DNA of 16,275 bases from JAAYGT01 sp050252075 (lineage in GTDB: Bacteria; Pseudomonadota; Gammaproteobacteria; Burkholderiales; Burkholderiaceae_B). The translations under genes were made by a program, and so were the position numbers. The stretch lies in assembly GCA_050252075.1 (NCBI GenBank), contig JBFWLP010000076.1, forward strand, positions 1 to 16,275, given 5' to 3'. The notes under the pieces were generated by a model that did no database searches, had not been told where the DNA came from, and saw only the letters and a program-made list of their open reading frames with translations. Numbering within the stretch: the stretch's first letter is position 1; every line of letters starts with the position of its first letter. Shown here piece after piece: positions 1 to 6,545 of this stretch.

Positions 1-862
1 TGCTGATCACATTGGCAAAGCGGTTACGCAGCAGCACGCGCTCCACTTTCTCGCCGGCGTAAAAGGCAATGCTTTCGGCGTATTCGCGCAGGCGCACCAG
101 CGCATAACGGTAGTCGGCATTGAAACGTTCATTCAGAAAGTTCAGTGCAATCAGTGGCCGGCCGATGCGAATGGCGAACACCGTGGCAATCAGCACGTAG
201 GCAAACACCAGAAACACCATGCCACGCGGAATTTCAAGGCTGCCGATGGCAATGGTACCCGACAGGTTCCATAAAATGAGGGTGAAGGCTATGGTGGATA
301 CCAGGGCATTCACAACGCCCATGGCCAAGCTGAGCGACATTTCCGTAAATACCGTAATGTCGTGCTGGATACGCTGGTCGGGGTTGTCGACCGGATGGGC
401 CAGGTACTGGCTGCGGTAATACGTTTGGCGGTTCATCCAGTGATCCAGCAGGTGGTCATTGAGCCACTGGCGCCACCGAATGGTAAAGGCTTGCTGCACG
501 TAGAAATCAAACAGCGACCGAACCACATGTACTGTGGCCAGCACGCAGAACAGCAGCATCGCATTCCAGAACCCGGTGCTGTCCAGTGCCTGGAGCGCTG
601 TGTACATGGTGTTGTACCAGTTCGAAAACAGCACTTCCAGGCGCACCCCGGCCAACGTGAGCAATAGAATCAATGCCAGTGTAAGCAGCGGGCGCCAGCT
701 GCGCCGGGGCGAGAAGTAGCCCGCCGCCAATGCCCGGAATTGCTGCCCCCACCGCGAATACTTTGCCAGCAACACGACGGTGATGCCGGCCACCACCAGG
801 GTGATCACATAGGCTTTGAGCAGCCAGACGCCGCTTTCCAGCAATGCAGTGCTCCAGTTCAT
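1..862 (-). CDS. SbmA/YddA-family ABC transporter, permease half (partial, 3' end outside window)
   Basis: The reading frame is open from an ATG at 862 to the window edge and gives 287 residues. It has several hydrophobic segments (roughly residues 12-34, 58-76, 100-118, 180-200 and 212-232) and a stretch HPVDNPDQRIQHDI near residues 157-170, which is the hallmark of the ABC_membrane_2 domain (YddA, SbmA/BacA and peroxisomal ABCD transporters). Members are inner-membrane transporters, usually with an ATPase domain at the C-terminus. That half would lie beyond position 1, so whether this is a full YddA-like ABC protein or an ATPase-less SbmA/BacA type cannot be decided here. A GGAGAG (minus strand, 871-866) lies 3 nt before the ATG, rather close. 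The gene is divergent from the 1047-1352 gene. The substrate is unknown. Confidence 0.85.
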   Translation of the reverse strand, partial: MNWSTALLESGVWLLKAYVITLVVAGITVVLLAKYSRWGQQFRALAAGYFSPRRSWRPLLTLALILLLTLAGVRLEVLFSNWYNTMYTALQALDSTGFWNAMLLFCVLATVHVVRSLFDFYVQQAFTIRWRQWLNDHLLDHWMNRQTYYRSQYLAHPVDNPDQRIQHDITVFTEMSLSLAMGVVNALVSTIAFTLILWNLSGTIAIGSLEIPRGMVFLVFAYVLIATVFAIRIGRPLIALNFLNERFNADYRYALVRLREYAESIAFYAGEKVERVLLRNRFANVIS

Positions 863-885
863 GAACTCTCCGTTGTTGTTCTTTG

Positions 886-939
886 ACCGTGACGGTGCCG
901 GGCGCACCCGGTATGTGGTGTTCAGACACGCATTGTGTC
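886..939. promoter_or_regulatory. Cluster of three inverted repeats in the divergent 863-1046 gap
   Basis: Three short dyads lie in a row between the ABC transporter and the monooxygenase-fold gene: ACCGT-G-ACGGT (886-896), CCGGG-N4-CCCGG (898-911) and GACAC-N5-GTGTC (925-939). They would sit in the leader or operator region of the ABC transporter gene. They may be a repressor site or transcript hairpins. Short GC-rich dyads also arise by chance, so the call is weak. Confidence 0.25.
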
Positions 940-955
940 AAATGGTTCGATCACC

Positions 956-985
956 TTGCGCACAGCCGCTGCCACCGTGGATAAT
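956..985 (+). promoter_or_regulatory. Possible sigma-70 promoter for the monooxygenase-fold gene
   Basis: TTGCGC (956-961) and GATAAT (980-985) are separated by 18 bp. The -10 box matches the consensus in 5 of 6 positions and the -35 box only in 3. The predicted start would be near 992, giving a leader of about 55 nt before the ATG at 1047. Confidence 0.3.
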
Positions 986-1046
986 GGCAGGATTCTAGCC
1001 GGTTACCGGCACCTTTACATGGACCTTGGGTCAGGAGCAAACAACA

Positions 1047-1352
1047 ATGATTCTGGAGTTGGCAGACATTCAAATTATTTCCGGGAAGCAGGCCGAATTC
1101 GAGCAGGCCGCCGCCAAAGGGCTGGCGACCGTGGTGGCCCATTCCGAAGGGTTTCTGGGGTGCGAGCTCAAGCACAGCATCGAGTCACCCGATCGCTATG
1201 TACTGCTGATCAAATGGCGCACGCTGGAAGATCACACCGTGAAATTCAGGGGCTCGCCGGCCTATCCCCAATGGCGGGCGCATATTTCCGACTACCTTGC
1301 GGGCCCCCCCAATGTGGAGCATTTTGAAACGGTTGGCAGCGCGGTCATCTGA
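1047..1352 (+). CDS. Antibiotic biosynthesis monooxygenase (ABM)-fold small protein
   Basis: A 101-residue protein with the pattern of the ABM / dimeric alpha-beta barrel family: an N-terminal beta strand (ILELADIQII), a helix (KQAEFEQAAAKGLATVVA), then GFLGCEL, a central RYVLLIKWRTLEDH strand-turn and a C-terminal HFETV strand. Family members are homodimeric cytoplasmic proteins. Some are quinone or polyketide monooxygenases, some degrade haem, and many are uncharacterised, so no substrate is assigned. ATG 1047 is chosen because AGGAG at 1033-1037 stands 9 nt upstream. An in-frame TTG at 1026 has no ribosome site. It is single and convergent with the CigR-like gene. Confidence 0.75.
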   Translation: MILELADIQIISGKQAEFEQAAAKGLATVVAHSEGFLGCELKHSIESPDRYVLLIKWRTLEDHTVKFRGSPAYPQWRAHISDYLAGPPNVEHFETVGSAVI

Positions 1353-1362
1353 CTGACCGCGC
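1339..1362. terminator. Hairpin between convergent genes, possible weak bidirectional terminator
   Basis: GCGCGGTCA (1339-1347) and TGACCGCGC (1354-1362) form a perfect 9-bp stem with a 6-nt loop, overlapping the stop codon of the monooxygenase-fold gene. It lies where both convergent transcripts should end. Neither strand has a T-run after the stem, so intrinsic termination is doubtful. Confidence 0.35.
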
Positions 1363-1392
1363 CGCCATTGCAACGGCTATGATCAAGGGCGG

Positions 1393-1902
1393 CTAGTTGC
1401 CGCCCAGATTCGCAATGGCGTCAACCACCAGCCCCGTGCCTACCGCCAGCATCAAAATGTCGTTCGCCACGCGAACGTAGCGGTAGCCTGCGGGCGGGTA
1501 GCCCAATTCAGCCAGCACGGCCGACGGCAGGTCATAGAAAATAACGTCGCGGCCCAGCGGGTAGCCAATACGCCATTTTTTTGCCTGGCCCGGAGGCATG
1601 CAGCCGTTGTTTTTCTTGGCCAGGCCCGGCGGGCAGTTGCCCATGCGAAACTGCCGGCCAAAATAGTTGTTCAAGTAGCTGCGCTGCGAATCCGAGAAGC
1701 GGATGTTCACATAGGCGTCGGGCCCGCGATAAGCGTTGCCTGCGGCATTTGCGCCGCCGCTGTTGCCGGGGCCTGACTGGGCGTGGGGTGGCGGCCCGCC
1801 GTTTCCGTTCCCTTTGCCCGGGGGCGGGGCGGCGACGGCCGAGCCGGCAATAATCAAACCGGCAATCAGCCCGGCAAGTGTGGAGTCGTGTTTTAACGTC
1901 AT
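1393..1902 (-). CDS. CigR/RcnB-like exported small protein
   Basis: A 169-residue protein. Residues 1-25 form a signal peptide with a hydrophobic core and an AVA-A type cleavage site. Residues 26-60 are a Gly/Pro/Asn-rich linker. The conserved part has NCPPGLAKK (89-97) and CMPPGQAKKW (101-110), with Cys90 and Cys101, then YRYVRVANDIL and a hydrophobic tail. This is the pattern of the family named after Salmonella CigR (an anti-virulence regulator) and is related to RcnB-like periplasmic proteins. The biochemical role is not known, and I assign only the family. The start is well supported: AGGAGG (minus strand, 1916-1911) is 8 nt upstream. The gene begins 21 nt after the norR stop on the same strand, so it is probably the second gene of a norR transcript. 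This placement hints at envelope stress linked to NO, but that is inference. Confidence 0.75.
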   Translation of the reverse strand: MTLKHDSTLAGLIAGLIIAGSAVAAPPPGKGNGNGGPPPHAQSGPGNSGGANAAGNAYRGPDAYVNIRFSDSQRSYLNNYFGRQFRMGNCPPGLAKKNNGCMPPGQAKKWRIGYPLGRDVIFYDLPSAVLAELGYPPAGYRYVRVANDILMLAVGTGLVVDAIANLGGN

Positions 1903-1923
1903 GGTTTTTACCTCCTGTGCGGC

Positions 1924-3489
1924 TTACTTCAGCCCTAACTTCCTGGCCATTTTATGCAGGTTGCTAGGGTCGAGTGCAAGCAGGCGTGATGCCTGTGTCC
2001 AATTGTTACCTGTTGCCGCCAATGCCTGTTGAATGGCTTGGCGTTGGGCCGATTCTGTTACATTTTTCAGGGGTAATACTGCGGACGGGTCGGGGGTGGG
2101 GACGGCAGCTGGTGCAGGAAAGGCCGTCGGCGCCGGCCCGGCGGGCGTGGCGTGGCGGGTATCGGTGATGCCCGTCGGGGTGTCAACATCGAGTACATCG
2201 GGGCCCAGGGTGAGCAACTGGTCGCGCGACGCGCTGCGGCTGAGCATTTTCAGCGCCGCCCGGCTGATCACGTGTTCCAGTTCCCGGACATTTCCCGGCC
2301 AGTGATAATGCAGCAGGGCTTGTTCGGCCGCGTACGACAGGCGCAGCCCCCGCAGCCCCAGCCGCGCCCGGCTCAGTTCCAGAAAGTGTCCGGCCAGCAG
2401 CAGAATATCGCGACCGCGTTCACGCAAGGGGGGTATGTGTACCGGATACACCGATAACCGGTGATAGAGATCGGCGCGGAAACTGCCGGCGCGTGTGTTC
2501 TCTTTCAGGTTGCGGTTGGTGGCGGCAATAATGCGCACATCGGTTTTAATGATGTCGTCGGTGCCCAGCCGCTGGATCTCGCCGTTTTGCAGGGCACGCA
2601 GCAGTTTTGCCTGCACAGACAGGGTCAGTTCTCCCACCTCGTCCAGAAACAGGGTGCCCCCTTGTGCGGCCTCGAATCGCCCGGCGCGATCCCCGGTGGC
2701 CCCCGAAAATGCGCCTTTCACATGACCGAAAAGCTCGCTTTCGGCCAGCGATTCGGGCAGGGCCGCGCAATTGACATACACCAAAGGCTTCTGGCTGCGG
2801 CGTGAATGCCGGTGCAGGCGGCGGGCAAAAAGATCTTTGCCCACGCCCGTTTCGCCCAGCAGCAGCACCGGCAGATCGGAATCGGCCACCACGTCGAGTT
2901 CGTGCAGCAACTGGGAAATTGCCTGGCTTTCACCCAGAATCTCGCTTTCATCGACCAGCTGCAAGGCGCCGCCGACTGTGCTGCCCAGCTGTTTCAGGTT
3001 CCGGTTTTCGCGTTCCAGCGTGGTCAGGCGGACGGCCGCTTCCACAATCAGCGCGTAGCGCTTTAATTCGGCAATGGCATCGGGCCCGAACGTGCCGGTA
3101 GACAGTGCGTCGAGGGTTAGTGCTCCCCACAACCTGCCTTCTATGTACAGGCTCATGCCCAGGCAATCGTGAACAGGCAGCGGAAGGCCCTTTTTATCGT
3201 CCAGCAGGCCGTCGTAGGGGTCGGCCAGGACGGTGTCGGGCTCGAACCAGGTGGGTTCGCGGCGCGACAAAATAGTGGCAAAACGCGGGTGTTGCGCCAC
3301 TACGAATCGTCGGCCCAGTGCCTCGTGGGCCAGCCCCGAGGCGGCCACCAGGCGAAGCGTATCGGAGTCCAGGCCAAGCAGGCCCACCGCATCGCACTGG
3401 AAATGCTCGCGCAAAGTATGCACGGCGCGCTGCAGGCGCACGGCATTGGGCAGTTCGGTCACTAGATCGGCAAGCAGTAATTCTTCCAT
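1924..3489 (-). CDS. norR: NorR, NO-sensing sigma-54-dependent activator
   Basis: 521 residues with the full NorR plan. The N-terminal GAF domain (about 1-165) keeps the non-haem iron ligands known from E. coli NorR (R75, D96, D99, C113, D131), here R69, D90, D93, C109 and D127 with matching spacing except for two extra residues before the cysteine. The AAA+ domain (about 180-415) has Walker A GETGVGKD (212-219), Walker B FLDE (281-284) and the sigma-54 contact loop at 259-264. A Pro/Ala-rich linker (about 440-470) leads to a Fis-type helix-turn-helix (about 476-521). NO binding to the iron relieves GAF repression and allows activation of the divergent NO reductase genes. The sigma-54 contact loop is GAFSGA, not the usual GAFTGA. 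No clear Shine-Dalgarno precedes ATG 3489, and a NorR box starts 2 nt upstream of it. Confidence 0.95.
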   Translation of the reverse strand: MEELLLADLVTELPNAVRLQRAVHTLREHFQCDAVGLLGLDSDTLRLVAASGLAHEALGRRFVVAQHPRFATILSRREPTWFEPDTVLADPYDGLLDDKKGLPLPVHDCLGMSLYIEGRLWGALTLDALSTGTFGPDAIAELKRYALIVEAAVRLTTLERENRNLKQLGSTVGGALQLVDESEILGESQAISQLLHELDVVADSDLPVLLLGETGVGKDLFARRLHRHSRRSQKPLVYVNCAALPESLAESELFGHVKGAFSGATGDRAGRFEAAQGGTLFLDEVGELTLSVQAKLLRALQNGEIQRLGTDDIIKTDVRIIAATNRNLKENTRAGSFRADLYHRLSVYPVHIPPLRERGRDILLLAGHFLELSRARLGLRGLRLSYAAEQALLHYHWPGNVRELEHVISRAALKMLSRSASRDQLLTLGPDVLDVDTPTGITDTRHATPAGPAPTAFPAPAAVPTPDPSAVLPLKNVTESAQRQAIQQALAATGNNWTQASRLLALDPSNLHKMARKLGLK

Positions 3490-3490
3490 G

Positions 3491-3549
3491 GGGTGAATTT
3501 TACCCTATTAGGGTAAATTTTACCCTTGTTGGCTGGGTATAAATTACCC
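3491..3549. promoter_or_regulatory. Three NorR-binding boxes (GGT-N7-ACC enhancers)
   Basis: Three copies of GGGT-N7-ACCC lie at 3491-3505, 3511-3525 and 3535-3549, all with AT-rich centres. They match the GGT-N7-ACC site described for NorR of Ralstonia/Cupriavidus and the GT-N7-AC core of E. coli NorR. Centre-to-centre distances are 20 and 24 bp. Relative to the predicted sigma-54 start they are centred near -116, -96 and -72, a normal range for enhancer sites. Three sites are also needed upstream of E. coli norVW for assembly of the NorR oligomer. Confidence 0.88.
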
Positions 3550-3555
3550 TTAATT

Positions 3556-3568
3556 ATTCAAGCCATTG
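3556..3568 (+). promoter_or_regulatory. Possible IHF-binding site
   Basis: ATTCAAGCCATTG matches the IHF consensus WATCAANNNNTTR with one mismatch. It lies between the last NorR box and the sigma-54 promoter, exactly where a DNA bend would bring the NorR hexamer to the polymerase. The AT-rich surroundings make chance matches easier. Confidence 0.45.
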
Positions 3569-3588
3569 AAAATAAACAATGAAATAGT

Positions 3589-3604
3589 TGGCACGAGCTT
3601 TGCT
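3589..3604 (+). promoter_or_regulatory. Sigma-54 (-24/-12) promoter of norA-norB
   Basis: TGGCACG-N4-TTGCT fits the sigma-54 consensus TGGCAC-N5-TTGCW exactly: GG at 3590-3591 and GC at 3602-3603. Transcription should start about 12 nt downstream of the GC, near 3614-3615, giving a leader of about 30 nt before ATG 3644. It lies downstream of the NorR boxes and points toward the NO reductase genes. Confidence 0.92.
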
Positions 3605-3643
3605 TACTGGTTCGGGTGATTTACCGCTTAGGAAGGAACCCCC

Positions 3644-4165
3644 ATGAGCGAAGTGCTGATTACCCCCGACACATGGGAGCAGTGGCGACAAGAGCCGGTA
3701 CTGGATCTGATTGCCCATATTGTGTCGAATTTTCATGAAAAACACCGGGAGCAGTTGCCGGCCCTGATTCAGTTGTCACGCAAGGTCGAGCGCGTGCACG
3801 AGGCGCATCCGGCGTGCCCGGCCGGCCTAGCCGACGCACTGGAAGCGCTGTACCAGGAGCTTGAAAGCCACATGCTCAAGGAAGAGCAAGTGTTGTTTCC
3901 CATGGTGGCGCGTGGTTTGGGGCCGCAGGCGCGCGGCCCCATTACGGTCATGCGCATGGAGCACCGGGAGCAGGATCAGGCGTTGCGCCGGCTGGATGAG
4001 CTGACGGCCGCCGGGCGGCTTCCCGCCGACGCATGCGGTTCGTGGCGGGCGCTTTACCGGGATCTGGACCAGTTTCGCAGGGATTTGAACCAGCACATTC
4101 TTCTGGAAAACGAAGTGCTGTTCAACCATGTTTCAATCGTAGGAGAAGGAGCGCGTCATGCGTGA
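3644..4165 (+). CDS. norA: Hemerythrin-type di-iron protein (RIC/YtfE/NorA-like, lacking the N-terminal ScdA domain)
   Basis: 173 residues. The hemerythrin fold of the YtfE/ScdA (repair of iron centres) and Cupriavidus NorA family covers about residues 20-165. Likely iron ligands, by comparison with E. coli YtfE, are His31 or His34, His76 and Glu80 in HMLKEEQVLFP, His107 in MRMEH, and His151 and Glu155 in HILLEN. Family members bind NO or repair nitrosylated iron-sulphur clusters in the cytoplasm. Usual members are about 220 residues and begin with a DUF542/ScdA domain bearing a Cys-Cys motif. Here only about 22 residues precede the hemerythrin fold and no Cys-Cys motif is present. GGAAGGA (3631-3637) is 6 nt before ATG 3644. 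The gene overlaps norB by 8 nt, so the two are translationally coupled. The symbol rests on position between norR and norB; the family call is firmer than the name. Confidence 0.88.
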   Translation: MSEVLITPDTWEQWRQEPVLDLIAHIVSNFHEKHREQLPALIQLSRKVERVHEAHPACPAGLADALEALYQELESHMLKEEQVLFPMVARGLGPQARGPITVMRMEHREQDQALRRLDELTAAGRLPADACGSWRALYRDLDQFRRDLNQHILLENEVLFNHVSIVGEGARHA

Positions 4166-6437
4166 ATACAAGAAGTTGTGGTGGTTGCTGCTGGCGGTAC
4201 TTGCAGTAACGTTTGCTATTCTGGGATGGAGCGGGGTGGAAGTGTATCGCCAGGCACCGCCCATTCCCGAAAAAGTGGTGACGGTGTCCGGCAAGGCACT
4301 GATGACCAAAGAGTCGATTCTGGACGGGCAGACCGCCTGGCAAAGCACGGGCGGCATGCAGGTCGGGTCGATTTGGGGGCATGGCTCCTACCAGGCGCCT
4401 GACTGGTCATCCGACTGGCTGCATCGGGAACTGACTACCTGGCTGGATCTGGCGGCTCAGGAAGAGGCCGGCGTTCCTTACGCGCAGCTGAGCGAAGATC
4501 GCCAGACCATTCTGCAGGGCCAGCTAAAGCGTGAATACCGCAAGAACACGCTGGATCCAGCCACCGGTATTGTCACGGTGACCGACCGGCGGGCCCAGGC
4601 CATGGCCAGAACCGCCGATTACTACCAGCGTTTGTACGGCGATGATCCCGATTTTCGCAAGACGCGGTCGAACTTTGCCATGAAGGAAGGCACCCTGCCC
4701 AGTGCAGAGCGCCGCAAAGATCTGACCGATTTCTACTTCTGGACGGCCTGGGCGGCGTCGACCGAACGCCCGAACAGCTCGGTGACCTACACCAACAACT
4801 GGCCGCATGAGCCACTGATTGACAACAAGCCCTCGACGGCCAATGTGCTGTGGTCGATTGCCAGTGTGGTGTTTCTGATCGCCGGTATTGCCTTCCTGGT
4901 ATGGGGCTGGGCGTTTTTGCATCGGGAAGAGGCCGAGCCCACACCGCCCAAGGCCGACCCGCTGACCCTGAATGCTCTGACCCCGTCGCAGCGGGCGCTG
5001 GGCAAGTACCTGTTCCTGGTGGTGGCCTTGTTCGTATTCCAGGTATTGCTGGGCGGTTTTACCGCGCACTATACGGTGGAGGGGCAAACCTTTTACGGGA
5101 TTGATGTTTCGCAGTGGTTCCCGTATTCGCTGACCCGCACCTGGCACCTGCAAACGGCCTTGTTCTGGATTGCCACCGGTTTTCTGGCGGCCGGTCTGTT
5201 CCTGGCGCCCGTGATCAATGGCGGCAAGGATCCGAAGTACCAGAAGCTCGGGGTGGATATTCTGTTCTGGGCGCTGGTAGTGCTGGTGGTGGGATCGTAC
5301 ATTGGTAATTACCTGGCGATCGCGCATGTCATGCCCGAACACCTGAATTTCTGGCTGGGCCACCAGGGCTACGAATATATTGAGCTTGGCCGGGTATGGC
5401 AGGTGGTGAAATTCCTGGGGCTGGCCTTCTGGTTGCTGCTCATGCTGCGCGGCATTCTGCCGGCCTTCAAGAAGGAGGGCGACAAGAACCTGCTGGCCCT
5501 TCTGACGGCCTCTACCGTTGCCATCGGCCTGTTCTACGGCACGGGCCTGTTCTACGGCGAACGCACCCACATCACCATTATGGAGTACTGGCGGTGGTGG
5601 GTGGTTCACCTGTGGGTTGAAGGCTTCTTCGAAGTATTTGCCACCACGGCGCTGGCGTTCATCTTTTCGTCCATGGGTCTGGTCTCGCGCCGGGGTGCGA
5701 CCGCAGCCAGTCTGGCGTCGGCCTCGCTGTTCATGCTGGGCGGCGTTCCCGGAACCTTGCATCACCTGTATTTCTCGGGCACCACGACTCCGGTCATGGC
5801 GATTGGCGCCAGCTTCAGCGCGCTGGAAGTGGTACCGCTGATTGTGCTGGGCTACGAGGCCTGGGAAAACTGGCGCCTGAAGCACCGGGCCCCCTGGATG
5901 GAAGCCGTGCGCTGGCCTTTGATGTGTTTCGTTGCCGTGGCGTTCTGGAACATGCTGGGCGCCGGCGTGTTCGGGTTCATGGTCAATCCGCCCATCTCGC
6001 TCTATTACATTCAGGGCCTTAACACCACACCGGTACACGCTCATGCGGCGCTGTTCGGCGTGTATGGCTTCTTGTCCATCGGCTTTACGCTGCTGGTGCT
6101 GCGTTACGTGGTTCCGGGCTTTCAGTTCAATGAAAAGCTCATGCGTACCGGTTTCTGGGGATTGAACCTTGGCCTGGTGCTCATGATTGCCACCAGCCTG
6201 CTGCCGATCGGGTTCATTCAGTTCTATGCCAGCGTCACCGAAGGCATGTGGTACGCCCGCAGTGAAGAGTTTATGCAACAGCCCCTGTTGCAAACCTTGC
6301 GCTGGGTACGTACGATCGGCGACGTAGTGTTCATTGTGGGTGCATTGGCGATATTCTGGCAGGTGGTTCTGGGTGTGTTCAAGCCGGGCAACCGGCAGGC
6401 ACAGCCGGTACGTGCTGCCGCAGTACCCGCCGAATAA
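4158..6437 (+). CDS. norB: Quinol-dependent nitric oxide reductase (qNOR)
   Basis: 759 residues, the length of single-subunit qNOR (NorZ), which reduces two NO to N2O using quinol at the inner membrane. An N-terminal helix (about 7-27) and a periplasmic domain (about 28-228), resembling a fused NorC without haem c, precede a 12-13-helix haem-copper-oxidase-like core. Likely metal ligands are His330 (WHLQTALFW), His484 with Glu488 and Glu492 (VHLWVEGFFE), His535-His536 (TLHHLYFSG), and His627/His629 (HAHAALFG) for haem b, haem b3 and the non-haem iron FeB. The start has AGGAGAAGGA (4141-4150) 7 nt upstream, inside the end of the di-iron protein gene. It is the last gene of the NorR-controlled operon and serves NO detoxification or the NO step of denitrification. 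No other denitrification gene is in the window. Confidence 0.97.
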   Translation: MREYKKLWWLLLAVLAVTFAILGWSGVEVYRQAPPIPEKVVTVSGKALMTKESILDGQTAWQSTGGMQVGSIWGHGSYQAPDWSSDWLHRELTTWLDLAAQEEAGVPYAQLSEDRQTILQGQLKREYRKNTLDPATGIVTVTDRRAQAMARTADYYQRLYGDDPDFRKTRSNFAMKEGTLPSAERRKDLTDFYFWTAWAASTERPNSSVTYTNNWPHEPLIDNKPSTANVLWSIASVVFLIAGIAFLVWGWAFLHREEAEPTPPKADPLTLNALTPSQRALGKYLFLVVALFVFQVLLGGFTAHYTVEGQTFYGIDVSQWFPYSLTRTWHLQTALFWIATGFLAAGLFLAPVINGGKDPKYQKLGVDILFWALVVLVVGSYIGNYLAIAHVMPEHLNFWLGHQGYEYIELGRVWQVVKFLGLAFWLLLMLRGILPAFKKEGDKNLLALLTASTVAIGLFYGTGLFYGERTHITIMEYWRWWVVHLWVEGFFEVFATTALAFIFSSMGLVSRRGATAASLASASLFMLGGVPGTLHHLYFSGTTTPVMAIGASFSALEVVPLIVLGYEAWENWRLKHRAPWMEAVRWPLMCFVAVAFWNMLGAGVFGFMVNPPISLYYIQGLNTTPVHAHAALFGVYGFLSIGFTLLVLRYVVPGFQFNEKLMRTGFWGLNLGLVLMIATSLLPIGFIQFYASVTEGMWYARSEEFMQQPLLQTLRWVRTIGDVVFIVGALAIFWQVVLGVFKPGNRQAQPVRAAAVPAE

Positions 6438-6458
6438 CCGACGGGTGTCCTGAGTATC

Positions 6459-6487
6459 AAGCCGCCCTTCGGGGCGGCTTTTGTTTT
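6459..6487 (+). terminator. Rho-independent terminator after norB
   Basis: AAGCCGCCC (6459-6467) pairs perfectly with GGGCGGCTT (6472-6480) around a TTCG tetraloop and is followed by TTGTTTT. It is a textbook intrinsic terminator 22 nt after the norB stop. Confidence 0.93.
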
Positions 6488-6495
6488 AATTTGGT

Positions 6496-6501
6496 TATAA
6501 T
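6496..6501 (+). promoter_or_regulatory. Possible -10 element for sulP
   Basis: A perfect TATAAT lies 45 nt before the sulP start codon, just after the norB terminator. I see no convincing -35 box, because the expected place falls in the terminator stem. The call rests on the -10 hexamer and position only. Confidence 0.3.
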
Positions 6502-6545
6502 CAAAGTGTCATAAAATTTTCTATCTTCTGCCGGAAAGGGCGTCT

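Noticed and set aside
3615..3625. A fourth NorR-like box, GGT-N5-ACC, downstream of the sigma-54 promoter
   Set aside because: The spacer is 5 bp rather than 7, and the site would lie in the transcribed leader.
4524..6293. A 589-codon open frame on the minus strand
   Set aside because: It lies fully opposite norB, whose motifs are unmistakable. The predicted protein is rich in Gln, His, Gly and Arg with no family pattern, which is typical of the antisense frame of a high-GC membrane-protein gene.
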